64,000 bases of DNA from Alnus glutinosa (Eukaryota; Streptophyta; Magnoliopsida; Fagales; Betulaceae): positions 25,298,501 to 25,362,500 of the forward strand of contig NC_084896.1 of assembly GCF_958979055.1 (NCBI RefSeq), written 5' to 3'. Under the pieces are notes generated by a model, which ran no database searches, had not been told where the DNA came from, and saw only the letters and a program-made list of their open reading frames with translations. Of the stretch, positions 53,009-64,000 are shown in pieces. The stretch's first letter is position 1. Every line of letters starts with the position of its first letter. The position numbers were made by a program, and so were the translations under genes.

Positions 53009-53844
53009 TATGCTTCTTTTGCTCAATGTCTCTTACAAAATACTCTGTGGAATAGAATTCGATGAGTGAAACGAGAAGACAATTTTTTGGAAACCCTGAT
53101 AAAGGAAGCGCCAGTGGAGAGTTGGATAACATATGAAGAAGAAAACAAAACTCCAAGGCATATTATTAAAAGAAGAGGATATTTCTTCTTCTCTTCTGCT
53201 CCTTACAATTCCAAGCAGATCAACTTTATTTCATGTCTTGAATTCGGATTGTTCTGATTGAATTGAATATTAAGCTTCATATTTATTCTCCATCTTTGTA
53301 TTCAATGAATGACCAAAAAATCTATATATGTGATAAATTTGTCTGGAAACAAGAGCCAATGACTTCACATTATGATCATCATAGTTTGCACCAACAAAAA
53401 TGGTATAATTCAGCAAAACTACTACCATCCATCTTTAATGCATCTCTGTCTCAAAAGACATAAATCCTCCCTATATTCAGAGCAGTTGACTGTTAACAAA
53501 GGGAAAAAAACAACTCCAGCTTGGGCCTTTGGTAACTAGGTATATTAAATCACAAGAAATAAAGAGATGAATTGAGAATACAGGAAAAACTTCAAAAACC
53601 AGAGGTTTCAATTTTTATTTTTATTTTTCCTTTTTAAATATCTTCTTGACAGAAAAAGGAAAAGGAAAAATTACACTGTTCAGATTAATAGTATCTCTAT
53701 AGAAAGGAAAAGAAATAACCACAGTTGGATTTGTTAACAAGAAGAGCATATTCTACATTCCAAATGTGAGCGTTCGAATCTTTCAAAATTTGATACGAAC
53801 AAATACGTCTCAAAGAAGGAGAATGGTAAAGCTTATCTCTTAAA
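53009..53844. other. convergent 3' region between ARF and SLX9 genes
   Basis: The two genes face each other with 836 bases between stops. AT-rich; no additional gene, RNA or transposon end recognised. Confidence 0.45.
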
Positions 53845-56800
53845 TCACATAACCATAGATTGAGGCCCATCTGAAACCTTAGTCTTCTTCTTCTCTTTTC
53901 TCTTCTTCCCTCCATTTTTGTTTTTCTTTTTCTTTGGTTTCTCATCTGTAACCGGTTGTGTGCTCTGCAGGTGTTGATAAATGGCAGCCAGAGGATCCGA
54001 CTGGAAAACAGGATGGTTAAGAACTGCACTCAACTGTTTTCCTTCCTTCAAGCTGATGACAGGGAACCATTATTACATAAGACAGATTTGAACACCATAT
54101 TACGGAGAAAAACTAATGTGTGCAACTGCGTGTAAATCGAGGAATTGAAGTGCTCACATTAACTTTTGCCTAGATTTACAATTCAGGTTGAAAGCTTCAG
54201 GAGTTGGTTGCTGCGGAGCCTTCAATTCAGGAAGGAACTCTGAGAGGGAAGAGAGATCATATGTTTTCAATTTCTTCTGGCCCCTTCGAAGTTTCTTCTT
54301 CTGGTGGAACATAAATTAGATACTTAACATGATATAGAGTATTAATATAATTCAAAAATAAATTCTATAAGGGAAACGCATAAATCTTGCCACAACATAT
54401 TAGTTTAAAAAAGTTTGAACCAAAAAAAAAAAATCATCTCAAATTCGTATATCAAATAAAAGTACACAACTTTAGTACACCATCTACAAATTAGTCTGAA
54501 ACTTGTGCAAAACAACATGGTCTGAAGGCTTTCCGCAAAGAAACTGGTTTGTTGAACAAATGGGTGTTTTTTGTGGCTTAAAGTTTTTTCCTCCATAGGT
54601 TACAACATCTGGTTATCATATCTCTGCTAGGTCCTTAACAGGATTGAAGAACACTATGGTTTCTAAGGCTTTGATAAAAACTTATGGACCACCATGTGTT
54701 ATTTTTTATTCAGATTCTCCTAAGAAGTTAGGCATATTATCTATTTATCATATACTGAAGTTGCAGTTCAAATTTTTCTCAAATACAGCTTGTCCTCCAA
54801 AAGTATTTGATTTAGGCTTATAATGACTTATCTTTTTAGCAGTTAATGACATAAAAGTTCAAGTTCGCATTTAGTTGTCCACCTCGGACCTTTTATCACT
54901 TCTTAATAACACAGCTATAGGAAATGGGTGGAACTTTTCCTTCTTTTTATCTCCTCAGTAGTGGATTAACTATTTATTCATCAAAAAAAAAAAAAAAATG
55001 AAAAAAAAAGAAAAAGAAAAAGAAAAAAGTAGTGGATAAACGACTCAATTTTGGATTTTGCATCCTAGAGGCTGATTAGATAGACTCCCCTTAACAGGTA
55101 TGTTGAACACACTGACGAAGTCAAGTCTGCCTTTAGGATATCTATACATGACGTCATGTGGATCCCTTTCCACAGAAATGCTACTCCCTTAACTTTCTCT
55201 ACACATTATAGATAGAGTTGGACCACACTACTAAAATGTATTTGTGGGATTAACAAAGCACATACACAACATAATCTGCATAACACTTGAAACTCGATTG
55301 AAATTTGCTTATATCCTTGCATTTTGGAAAAATTGCATTTCACTGCATACATATAATCCATTTCATGAATGCCAAAAATTTATGCCAATCCGCTTCACTT
55401 TAAACCAGTGTCAAAATCTGACACTTGGGGCTTTTTCTTTTTTCTTTTTTCTTTTTTTTTTCTAAGTTACACACGCACCTCATGGGTCTTGACTCATGCC
55501 CTCACCTTTCCACCCTATTTTTGTGTTTGGACAATTCTAAATCTTGTTGACTCCTATATTCTCTCACCTTTAGTTGCAACTTCTGTTTTGGGGGTAATGC
55601 CTCAATTCTAGAAGATTGGAGTTATGTCTACACAAAAAGTGCTATGCTTCTAGCAAAGTGCAAAATTTACCAATATTAAAGCATCTCAAAGAAACTTAGG
55701 CAAAGAAAATGTGCATGAGTAGCTGGAGGTGGACCTTTTTAGCACAAAAGATAGCCCATCAGAAGGAAGGAAAACACTATTTACAATGTGGCAAAAAGTT
55801 ATAGCACCATAAAATAACTTTCTTCCATGAAACGTTTATACCAATATGATGAAGTTCCTCCATCAAAGACAGAATCTTGATTCATTGAAATCCATATATC
55901 AAAATTATACCGAACTAATTGCGGATATAGTATAAAGATAACCATCAAGAAAGCTAATCTAAGAATCTTACCTTACCAATAGCCTTCTGGGCACTCAAGA
56001 CAGCAACAGTCTCTCTAACCTCTGCATAATTTCACAAAAATAAAAAGGTTAAACAAATAAATATGGAAAGAAAGAAAAACAAAGGAGTTAAATATGGACA
56101 ATTTTTTTTGATTAATAAATAAGGACAAATTTTTAACATAAACATTTTGATGATTGAAATGAACAAGAGTAGACATTTGAAGCAAGAATGAAAAACTATA
56201 CTGATAATCGATCCCTATGGTAACAAGTACCTACCAATTTTTTAAAATTTAGTAAGTAACAATTTATTGAAAAAATTCAGCAGGAATACTCCTAAAACAG
56301 AAACAGAATGGCCAGAAAAAGCTCCACAAGATCAAAACATGTAGTAAAAAGATAGTAAATAAAGTTAGCAATATGGAAGAACATCAATCATGGTAAAATA
56401 CATGTTCTCAAAGTACTAGCACGTCTTCGATGCTAGAAACTGCCTTCGCCCCTTTTCCACGTTTCTTTCAATTTCCTTGGATTCTAGCTGTAAGGAAAGG
56501 ATTTACCTTGACTAAAAGGGGCTTTTGGTTGACATCTCCAAGAGCAGCATTAGAAACCCAAAACTTTTAGTCAATGGTGAAATGGGCTTTCATAATTTGC
56601 ATAAAATTAACTAAATGAGACTGATTCATTCATAGAAAACATTAAAAACTTAACAATTGCAACAAACTATCTCTCTTACACACACACAAACAAAAAAACA
56701 GTATATATGTAGGAAAAGAAACTCATTGTTTGTTAAGTTAACGAATCCAAACTTACTGCCATAGAACTGGCGCTTCTTCTCGAATTTAAGGTCGGATTTG

Positions 56801-56944
56801 GACATTGATTGCGGTCTGCGTTGTTTTCATAATAATTATAGAACAAAAGTTAAAAAAAATTAAAATAAGCAAATTATTATGAAAAAAATTTAAAAATAAA
56901 TGGGTGCAAATGTGAAAGCCTTACGGTGAACGTGACTTTCCCAT
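53845..56944 (-). CDS. SLX9: SLX9-like ribosome biogenesis protein
   Basis: Five exons on the minus strand (56925-56944, 56757-56815, 55972-56021, 54158-54300, 53845-54052; GT-AG, in phase) encode 159 residues. The start gives MGKSRSPPQSMSKSD. Conserved SLX9 parts: FEKKRQFYGKVRETV, SAQKAIGKKKKLRR, YDLSSLSEFLPELKAP, NCKSRQKLILKEGKQL, LNHPVFQSDPLAAIYQHL, then a Lys-rich tail (residues about 128-150). SLX9 acts in 40S subunit maturation in the nucleolus (18S rRNA processing) in yeast; the plant protein is less studied. The basic tail fits a nucleolar location. Small first exon and 1.7-kb intron 3 are notable. The 5' leader probably extends or is spliced from further upstream (57-58 kb). Confidence 0.9.
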
Positions 56945-57713
56945 CACTATCGATTTCGATTTTCTTCAGGCCAAACAATGAAAAGCAAGCCTTGTCAAAA
57001 TAAAAATAAAAATGAAGAACAATAATACACGAAGTAATAACAATAAAAAGAAACTCCACTGCCCAATTTCAATGAAAAGGAAGCATAGTCATAAACATTT
57101 TATGATAAATAAACTATACCCATTATTTTATGACAATAAAAGCCCGCAAATGTGAAATACGTAAGAGAAAATAACAAATGACTTCTATACGCAAATGTTA
57201 AGGAATTTTATACCATATCTCTGAAAGTCTCAATTGAACGCATTACAAGTATTAGTACAGATTCTTTTAAAATCATTTTACTGCTAAAAATCGACCGTTC
57301 TGACACAGCCCAATACGAACATAGAAGTAACAAGTAGGAGCGTCATGTTCCTCTGTGAGGCATTTGATCGAACAGAAGGTTCGCATCTCGAAAAAGAAGA
57401 CGAAAAATCTCTGCTTCAGATTGAGATTAGAGCGGCGGAATACAATGGGAATAGCGAGATGTTACGCAGCACACAGAGTGAGTGTAAAGAACCTTTACAG
57501 ATGGTTCTTGCTTCAAATACCAATTGCAACAAAAGAGAACCAATGTAGCTCAGGATAACATTATCCCCGCGTGATACAAAATATAGATTGGAATTTTTTT
57601 AGTTTCCCCATTGATGAGCTCTTTCGAGAAGCTCTGGAAAAAATAATACTAACCCGGTCCGCGCCTATACTGTAACTAGAGCGGCAAAGAGAAGCTCTGA
57701 AGAGTGCCGTGTG
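56945..57713. other. upstream region of SLX9, no gene called
   Basis: Partly C/G-balanced sequence at 57330-57550 is open for about 65 codons on the plus strand in two frames, without a recognised family. On the minus strand it could be part of the SLX9 leader or promoter. No decision is possible by reading alone. Confidence 0.35.
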
Positions 57714-57898
57714 TTCTCTGCTAATTCACGTTCTATAACTAAGTGGGCACCGCAGAGGATTAACGTTCTATATAGGGGTTTTCCCAAAGCCGACTAAGAG
57801 ACCCAATCCGACGACATACAGAGAGAGATCATTCTCTGCTAATTCACGTTCAATACACAGCAATAAACACAGAGGATTAACGTTCTATATTGGGTTTT
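57714..57898 (-). promoter_or_regulatory. tandemly duplicated promoter-like block upstream of SLX9
   Basis: 57714-57782 and 57832-57898 are copies: each holds TCTCTGCTAATTCACGTTC, CAGAGGATTAACGTTC and TATAT(A/T)GGG(G/T)TTTT. On the minus strand the first block reads CTATATAG (57768-57775), a possible TATA box. The promoter role is an inference; the duplication is seen in sequence. Confidence 0.55.
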
Positions 57899-58042
57899 TT
57901 TCAGAAGAGAAAAAAGACGAGAGAGAGAGAGAGAGAGATACCTGGAGGGGTTGACGAGAGGGACTGGTTTTTGGTTTTCTCTTTCGTTCTCTATCAAAGG
58001 GCTTTTGCTGTGAATTTGATACAATCCAAAGCAAAATTAGGA

Positions 58043-58153
58043 GTTTATATAAGGTCCTGGCATAAAAGGGCTATTTTATGGTCTCCAATAATAACTTGCC
58101 ACGTCAGTTTAGCACATTAAAACACAATAGGTTGAAAACACCCGATCATGTTT

Positions 58154-58198
<45 letters not shown>

Positions 58199-58958
58199 AA
58201 CAAAATCATTAAAATTTAGCAAAGCTAATTGAAAGAAAGAACCTTCGCAGGAGAAAGAGCCTTCGCCGGAGAATGAGCCTTCGCCCCCACCAACCTGGAA
58301 AAACATTCGAAAAAATGACAAAGAAAGAAAAAAGAACCAAAAAATAAAAACGTTATGGTGCATTTGGCAAAAGAATTTAAAAAACAAATATGATTTTAAT
58401 TTTGCTTTTTTAAAAAACAAATTATATTTTATTAAACTTTTTAAAAAACAAATCGTATTTTATTTAATTTTTTCTAAACAAATTATATTTTGTTTAACTT
58501 TTTTTTAAAAAGTCAAACTTCAAAATTTAAACACCATATAAAAATTGAATTCTATTCAAAAATCGAACATCCAAATAGTCTGTCCTCGCCCCACCAAAGC
58601 CAAGTGCATAAACTAATTTTCTTTTTTTTTTTTAAAACAAAAAAAAAAAAAAAAAAAAACATTTTACAGAAATCGACAAATTCCAAATTCAAGACTTGGA
58701 ATAGGGGAGGAGTAGATATGTTAGACTCATTTGTGTCCTCTAGTACTTTGCAGGTCGGAGGTTCTTTCTTTCATGCTCTTCATTTCACTGCAAATTTGGT
58801 TTTGCTAATTTTTAATGATTTATTTATTTATTTTTTTTCTGGTGGATTTGGTGTGATAGGATGTTTTCGGCTTATAGTATTTTGGTGTGCTAAACTGATG
58901 TGACAAGTTATTACTAAATGGCACAAAATAGCCCTTTTTTGTCAAGGCCTTATAAAAG
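58043..58958. mobile_element. TIR element upstream of SLX9, ~916 bp, TIRs of ~115 bp
   Basis: 58043-58155 and 58845-58958 are inverted repeats (about 80% by eye): motifs TATAAGG-CCTGGC, AAAAGGGCTATTTT, AATAACTTGCCACGTCAGTTTAGCAC and GAAAACACCCGATCA on the left have their complements on the right. The interior is A/T-rich (poly-A 58158-58196 and 58637-58658) with no coding region. No clear target duplication was found, so an inverted duplication is an alternative explanation. Confidence 0.7.
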
Positions 58959-58989
58959 TTATACTCTATTTGAAATTTTTTACTACCTT

Positions 58990-59218
58990 AACTAAAGTGG
59001 GGTTAGAATTGGCGTATATAATATTATTCGAACTCAACACGCGATATTCAGGGCTAATAACTTTTTTACAAACCGCTCGACACGAATTCAACACATAATT
59101 AACGAGTTAAGGTTAAGAGATATAACCCGTTTAATTAAATAGATCGGAAAATGTTGACCAGTATAATCTTATATAAGGGCGGAGTTAGCATTTTGAATTT
59201 TGGGTGTAAAACACAAAA

Positions 59219-59254
<36 letters not shown>

Positions 59255-59430
59255 AATAAATTGGGAGGGTAAAATATTAATTTTCAAAAAATTATAAGAG
59301 TATTTAAAAGAGAAAACATGGTGACTTGGGGCCCAAGCCCCCCAAGCTACCATGTAACTCCGCCCCTCGTCTTATACTCATACTACGACACGACTTAGAC
59401 CCGACACACGAATAGAAACTAAAAAATTTC
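58990..59430. repeat. CGACACG-type repeat, split by a MITE
   Basis: 59015-59165 (CGAACTCAACACGCG, CGACACGAATTCAACACA, AACCCGTTTAATTAAATAG) and 59370-59425 (ACGACACGACTTAGACCCGACACACG) form one dispersed repeat, relative of 43535-43690. The MITE at 59176-59369 lies inside it. Confidence 0.5.
59176..59369. mobile_element. GGCGGAG-TIR MITE with 9-bp TSD
   Basis: Left AGGGCGGAGTTAGC and right (complement of CGAGGGGCGGAGTTACA) are inverted repeats around a (TAA)n and A-rich interior. TCTTATATA (59167-59175) and TCTTATACT (59370-59378) are a 9-bp duplication with two mismatches, which fits a Mutator-type origin. Relatives: 3428-3612 and 42498-42637. Confidence 0.8.
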
Positions 59431-59840
59431 TTAGCGCCTAGGGTTTGAAAGAGAGAGTAACTACACATCAGCCCCAAAATAAACGTTGTCGTTTTGGGGG
59501 GATCCTAGTTGTGTAACCTTTTATTCTTTGGGGTCGTAGTTATTGGGCTTCAGCTAAATTATTGAGGTGTGATGGGTTGGGCCTAAGTGATAGGCCTTTT
59601 ATCTCCAAGCGATCGAGGCTCAAGTTAGACCTCATAGCAGTATAGTCTCACTGTCTCTGAATCTTCCCTTAACAAGTCAGACTAGAATTCATGTTATGTG
59701 CCAAAACCATTAAGACTAAATTAAAAGAGTAAGTACTTTTATGATATTCTAATGCAATATTGAGAATATTGTAAAATTAGTTTGAAGTCCATTCATCATC
59801 AGTAAGCACTTGAAATCTTTTTATCCTTATTCTCGGCCCC

Positions 59841-59974
59841 TGACTTTAACTAGGTGTTGTCCTCTAATAGGTAACGACCCTAACTGCCTTTTCTTACTTA
59901 TGCGGAATATTTCTCTTTGATTTTAACTAGGTGTCGTCCTCTGATAGGGAACGACCCTAGCTGCCTTTTCTTAC
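59841..59974. repeat. two-unit ~78-bp tandem repeat
   Basis: 59841-59897 and 59918-59974 repeat TGA(C/T)TTTAACTAGGTGT(T/C)G, TCCTCT(A/G)ATAGG and AACGACCCTA(A/G)CTGCC. Similar words (CGACATTTGCTAGGTATTG) follow once more. Non-coding. Confidence 0.8.
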
Positions 59975-61281
59975 AAGGTACGACATTTGCTAGGTATTGC
60001 TTTCTGGCAAGTTATGTACAACATTTACCAGAGTAGTGGTGCCAAATTCCTTATTTCCTAAACAGGTTGCAACCGCTTGTTATGTGCTCGTAATTAGCAG
60101 GTTAAGGTATTATCTAATTTTTTGTCCGAAAATTTCAGGACAGGTAAGATGAGGTGGTAGATCGACCAGTGATCCTCTGCCCTGTGTCCCCCATTGTCCT
60201 CCGAACGACTAGCTAGCTAGTTGGTTCACTTGGCCCATTAAGATATGTGGTTTGGGCTTAATTACACGTACAACCCAAGACTACATTCTTGGCCTGCGAT
60301 CGGTCAGGTGGATACTTGGTGTATCGTAAAAATTTCCTCCGACTCAAAACTTTGTCCCTTTTTTTTACAATACTTTCAACTTGATATAAACATATATATA
60401 GTGCTAGCACAATCAAAATGTTGAAGCTCACAATGAATTTTATAATTGCCGTCACTAGCAACAACTATATATACTAATTTCATTCTTCAATATATATATA
60501 TATACACACTAATTTTATATTGTCTTAGATAGATGATATTCAATGCATTTCAAACTATGTTCCCATTTCGCATTATTTATTCATTTCCGTGGTAAATGCC
60601 AAACCCACTTGCCATTTTTGAATAGCATGACTGTTCAACATATATTATTGTATATTCTGTTCGTACAATGTCAATGTCAATGTCAATTTTTATTTATTTA
60701 TTTATTTTCTGGTGGAATGGATTAATTAATTATATAGTATTTTGAAGGCATACGAAACTAATTAAGAGATATTGGTGAGTTGACGAATTAAGCATGTGCA
60801 AGTTATCCCGCCGGATATCTTTCTCTACGTACGTCTTTCAACTATGCCCCATCCCCTCACCAAACTTCATCAATAATTTGGTGCTTACAGCCGTTAGCCA
60901 CCAACTAGTTGGTGCTTATCACGTTGAAAATATCATTGACGACAAACATAAATATAACATCTTCTTAATATAGCATGTTTGGTTTTTTTAATCCATTAAA
61001 CAATAAGCTTAACTCTTGCATGACTAAAGAGACAGGAAAAGAGAGGACATGATGAATTTAACTATGTTTCCTTTTAATACAATCTATTAAATTTATGGGA
61101 GTGATTGTAAGGAGCATCTGGTTTAGAAGAAATACAGTGATTTATAGAGAGTTTACTCATCCAAACCGCCTTATTCAAGAGGCCGAGGCTTTTTTGAATG
61201 AATACATAATGGCAAATGCAAATTAAGGAAAGCGCAACTAAGAACCAAGTATGGAGAATAGACATCTACATGCAATGGAAT
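59975..61281. other. intergenic, nothing recognised
   Basis: AT-rich DNA with a (TA)n tract near 60490 and TCAATG/TTTA short repeats at 60669-60706. No gene or element boundary found. Confidence 0.4.
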
Positions 61282-61311
61282 AACCCGGCCACCACCACCA
61301 CCACCACCACA
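61282..61311. repeat. (CCA)n microsatellite
   Basis: About seven CCA triplets in a row directly before the LINE remnant. Confidence 0.85.
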
Positions 61312-61730
61312 AATATTTTATAACGTGAATTGGTATGCGGCCATTAACCCAACTAACAGTTGCCTAGGTATTGGTGTCATTGTTCGAGATCATCTAGGTC
61401 ATGTGATTGCTGCAAGCTAGAAGTCAGACTACCTGTATTGTATCCGAACTTGTGATAGCAGAAGCGATAGTTGCCTTGAATGCAACATAGTTTAGTCGTG
61501 AATTGGCTCGATCTTCAAAGTACTATTTTGGAAGGTAATTGATTCATTGCATGTAGTAAATGCGCTAAAGATCAACAAACAAAATTGGAGCTGGTGTGAG
61601 CAGATTGTGGAGAATGCTACAGGTGTCTTAAATGGGCTCCAGAGATGGCAGATTGGTCATATCAAGAGAGATGCAAATTTTGCTAAAAAATAAGTTACTG
61701 ATAGTGTTTGGATAGAAGAGATTCCTATAT
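61312..61730 (+). pseudogene. LINE RNase H remnant
   Basis: Translation shows the LINE/plant RNase H domain in order: LGIGVIVRDHLGHVIAAS, later GHIKRDANFAKK and VWIEEIP, the usual C-terminal words of L1-type ORF2 RNase H (which has a ..H..R.AN..AH.LAK... stretch). The frame is interrupted several times. The rest of the LINE is not seen; a poly-A end is not clear. Confidence 0.75.
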
Positions 61731-62477
61731 ATTTGTATATATGATATTGTAACTTTAGAGCAACATACTCTATTTTCTTAGAGAAATTTTGCTTGCTCTA
61801 GTTTCCTTAGGTTTTTTTGAATGAAAGATTCATATATTTTCCTCAAAAAATACAATATATTAAATTGACATACGTATATATGTCTTTAAAATAATGACTA
61901 ACTCATTTATTAAATTAACATTTGTTAATGTTATTAAAAATGCACGAAAGAACCACGTACTCTAAATAAATAAACTGAATTAAAAAAAATCACATAGTTG
62001 ATATCATCTATATCTATAGAGGACTGAATTAATTAATTAATTATGGGAATTGAATGTCAAGACAAAGCATCTTGCCAACTGTTATTTCTCGTATTAAGAA
62101 TTGGTTGAACAACCCGTGGGATTAATTTGGAGTAAAAAACAAACACTTTATGGAAATCTTTGTCTCCTAACAACCTCCTGTTCTAAGCATAAAATAAGTT
62201 TTAGGTGAAAATATCTTGACTAGTCCTGTGTTTATCAATAAAGAATTAGAAAACAGTTGTTTCTTAATATTAGGGAAACTTAATCATTTTAATAATACCA
62301 AACCAAAGTAAAGTTTCGAGGTATTTGCTAATTGTGATTCCCACGATTCCTTTTTTGTCTTTTTTTGAAAATTTAGAAGATTTTGCCAGCTTGTTCTAAG
62401 AAAATAAAAAACTTTACATAGTTTATTATATTAGTTCTTTTTTTCATGAGAGGGAGGGGTTTGGTTAGTAGTAAACT
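61731..62477. other. AT-rich intergenic, nothing recognised
   Basis: No exon, RNA gene or element end seen between the LINE remnant and the TRIM. Confidence 0.4.
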
Positions 62478-63139
62478 TGTTAAAGTATTAATTCAATATT
62501 AAATTTATTATTTCTTTCTTGTCAGATTAAGTGTAACGACTTAGAAAGAAATGCTAGCCACATCTATGCTATTACTTCAAAAGAACTAGTCAATTTATAG
62601 CTTTTTTAAAATTTCTTATAAAGTCCAGTTTCACGGCCTAGTAACACCAAGTTATGTAGAACTGGAGCACCGCATGACGTAACCCTAATGAGGACGTCGG
62701 GGGTTTGAAGAGGGGAGTTTGTAACACCCCAGTCTCATACTGGGAAGAGATGAATAGCTCGTATAGAGTGAGTGGTTTATAAAGATATTCATGAGTGCTA
62801 AGTCCCACATTGCGTAGTTATTAGGTGAAATTGAGCTTTATAAGAAATTTTAAGAAAGCTCCAAATTGACTAGCCCTTTTGGGATGATAGCTCAAATATG
62901 GCTAGCGCTTTTTCTTAGATCGTTACATTAAGTGTTTTTGATAAATTGTGATTTAATATAGTATTAGAGCTACAATTTATTTTCATTTTCAATTACATAT
63001 TTTTCACATGATTGAACTCATTTATTGAGAGATAGTTTAAACCTAGCCGATAAGTGAGCGAATGTTAAAGTATTAATTGAATGATTAAATTTACTATTTT
63101 ATATTAGTTTAAACTTTTAGAATAAGCGGTGATTTAACA
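62478..63139 (+). mobile_element. TRIM retroelement whose first LTR is split by another element
   Basis: The second LTR (63063-63139) runs from TGTTAAAGTATTAATTGAATG to GCGGTGATTTAACA. The first LTR begins identically at 62478, is interrupted at 62531, and resumes at about 62933 to 62958, followed by TAGTATTAGAGC as primer-binding region. Same family as 3345-3821. Fossil, non-coding. Confidence 0.7.
62532..62927. mobile_element. 396-bp element with ~112-bp inverted ends and 5-bp TSD, nested in a TRIM
   Basis: It starts TGTAACGAC and ends TCGTTACA; the first ~112 bases are the imperfect inverse of the last ~112 (CTAGCCA, AACTAGTCAATTT, TTTCTTATAAAG motifs). TTAAG is duplicated perfectly at 62527-62531 and 62928-62932. 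Within it, GAAGAGGGGAGTT at 62707-62719 followed by TGTAACACCCCAG looks like a polypurine tract followed by an LTR start. It therefore has both TIR and LTR features. Fossil, non-coding. Confidence 0.65.
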
Positions 63140-64000
63140 TAATTGAATCCAGGATTCCATTTTTTTTTCTAATGTTTCTTCACTAATATATGTCAATATA
63201 AATCTTGGTTGACCATAGATTTATGCACTTGTTGTAATGTCATTGGTAATCACTAATTGATACAACTGTAAAACAAATTAAGAACTTATAAATAGCTCAA
63301 GATCAAATTGTTAAGATGTGTGTGAATTGGTCTATTAATGAAATGGATTAAACTCAATGATTTAGTGAAACAAGCTTGAATATATAGTTTCAAGTTTGGC
63401 TCTATATTTTCCATTGGATTTCATTTTTTTGTTTTTGTTTTTATGGCTAATGTTAATACAGTTGACCGCACGCCGGTAGTTTAATCAAGGAGACATAAAA
63501 AGAGAAAACAGTAAAGATAATTTGCCGGAGGTGTCGGCAAGAAAGACTTTAAAAATTAAAACATCTACCAAAATACTTCTTTCTAGTTATCCACAACTAT
63601 CTAATAAAAATTAGATGTTGACAACCCCTCTTGGAGGGCCATATGGGTCCTTGGAGTTTTGTTGTGACTCACAGCTAGCTGGGACAAAGAGATCAACTGA
63701 ATTTAAACTACTGTTAAATTACTAAAAGCTTGCACATATTTCCGCTATTTAATTATCTCAAAAATTTAAAACATTTATGAATGCGTAAGGTTTAATATAT
63801 AAAATATTTAATTAAAATATAAAGTGAATGTAGAAAACAAAATTCGAACCTAATGCTTTTATTTCGTTATCATGTTGAATTATTAATTATAAAAAAAAAA
63901 GGTTAAATTGATAAAAAAAAAAAAATAATTTAGTGGTACTTGATAGATAAAGGTCATAAAAAATAAAAATAATAAAAATAAAAAACAGAAAAAGACGACT
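63140..64000. other. AT-rich intergenic to the window end
   Basis: No coding exon, RNA gene or element terminus recognised. A-rich tracts at 63889-63926 and 63955-63990. Confidence 0.4.

Noticed and set aside
57345-57558. 67-codon plus-strand frames upstream of SLX9
   Set aside because: Two overlapping frames of similar length, no family, and a position that fits the SLX9 upstream region on the other strand.

Overview
This window is nuclear DNA from a flowering plant, most likely a woody rosid eudicot. The evidence is AT-rich intergenic DNA full of MITEs and terminal-repeat retrotransposons in miniature (TRIMs), GT-AG introns, a nuclear plastid DNA insert, a nuclear tRNA-Lys, and six intact protein genes whose closest remembered relatives are Arabidopsis proteins. 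The order of repeats and the C/G-rich palindromic MITEs remind me of Fagales genomes, but I cannot assign a species from sequence alone.

Layout. 1-6.1 kb: repeats only (a 431-bp Mutator-type MITE, a CACTA end, a TRIM holding a MITE, a Cassandra solo LTR). 6.1-9.5 kb (+): an LRR receptor-like kinase of subfamily III in three exons, a predicted pseudokinase. 10.9-12.0 kb: a long TIR element, then tRNA-Lys(CTT) on the minus strand. 13.15-14.9 kb (+): a two-exon SGNH/CE6 carbohydrate esterase; the segment 13.05-16.59 kb was copied to 18.95-22.05 kb, where the esterase copy is broken. The spacer between the copies is a degenerate ~370-bp tandem array with a MITE inside. 24.5-27.5 kb (+): plastid D-3-phosphoglycerate dehydrogenase in five exons. 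28.2-36.3 kb (-): chloroplast-type NhaD Na+/H+ antiporter in ten exons, with a LINE and a MITE in its introns. 36.5-37.2 kb: a decayed MULE transposase. 38.1-38.7 kb: a structurally whole Cassandra TRIM. 39.1-39.6 kb: a stray copy of the promoter and first exon of the next gene. 42.8-47.4 kb (+): SEP1, a two-helix LHC-like thylakoid protein. 49.3-53.0 kb (+): an ARF-type GTPase (ARFB1-like) whose third intron holds a TRIM carrying a piece of plastid rpl2. 53.8-56.9 kb (-): an SLX9-like ribosome biogenesis protein. 57-64 kb: repeats, with a LINE RNase H remnant and a TRIM into which another element inserted.

The genes do not form a pathway or operon; several (phosphoglycerate dehydrogenase, NhaD, SEP1) act in the plastid, which is probably chance. 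From memory, the neighbours occur as separate neighbour sets on three Arabidopsis chromosomes (At4g34190-34220, At3g19480-19490, At2g15300-15310), so the window looks like an ancestral block that was split by gene loss after genome doublings in Arabidopsis. I see no CRISPR array, no operon and no sign of an unknown defence or mobile system. The most unusual things are layered insertions, the decaying tandem esterase, and a MITE placed beside a G-box/ABRE-like motif in the SEP1 promoter with its empty site preserved in the stray copy.
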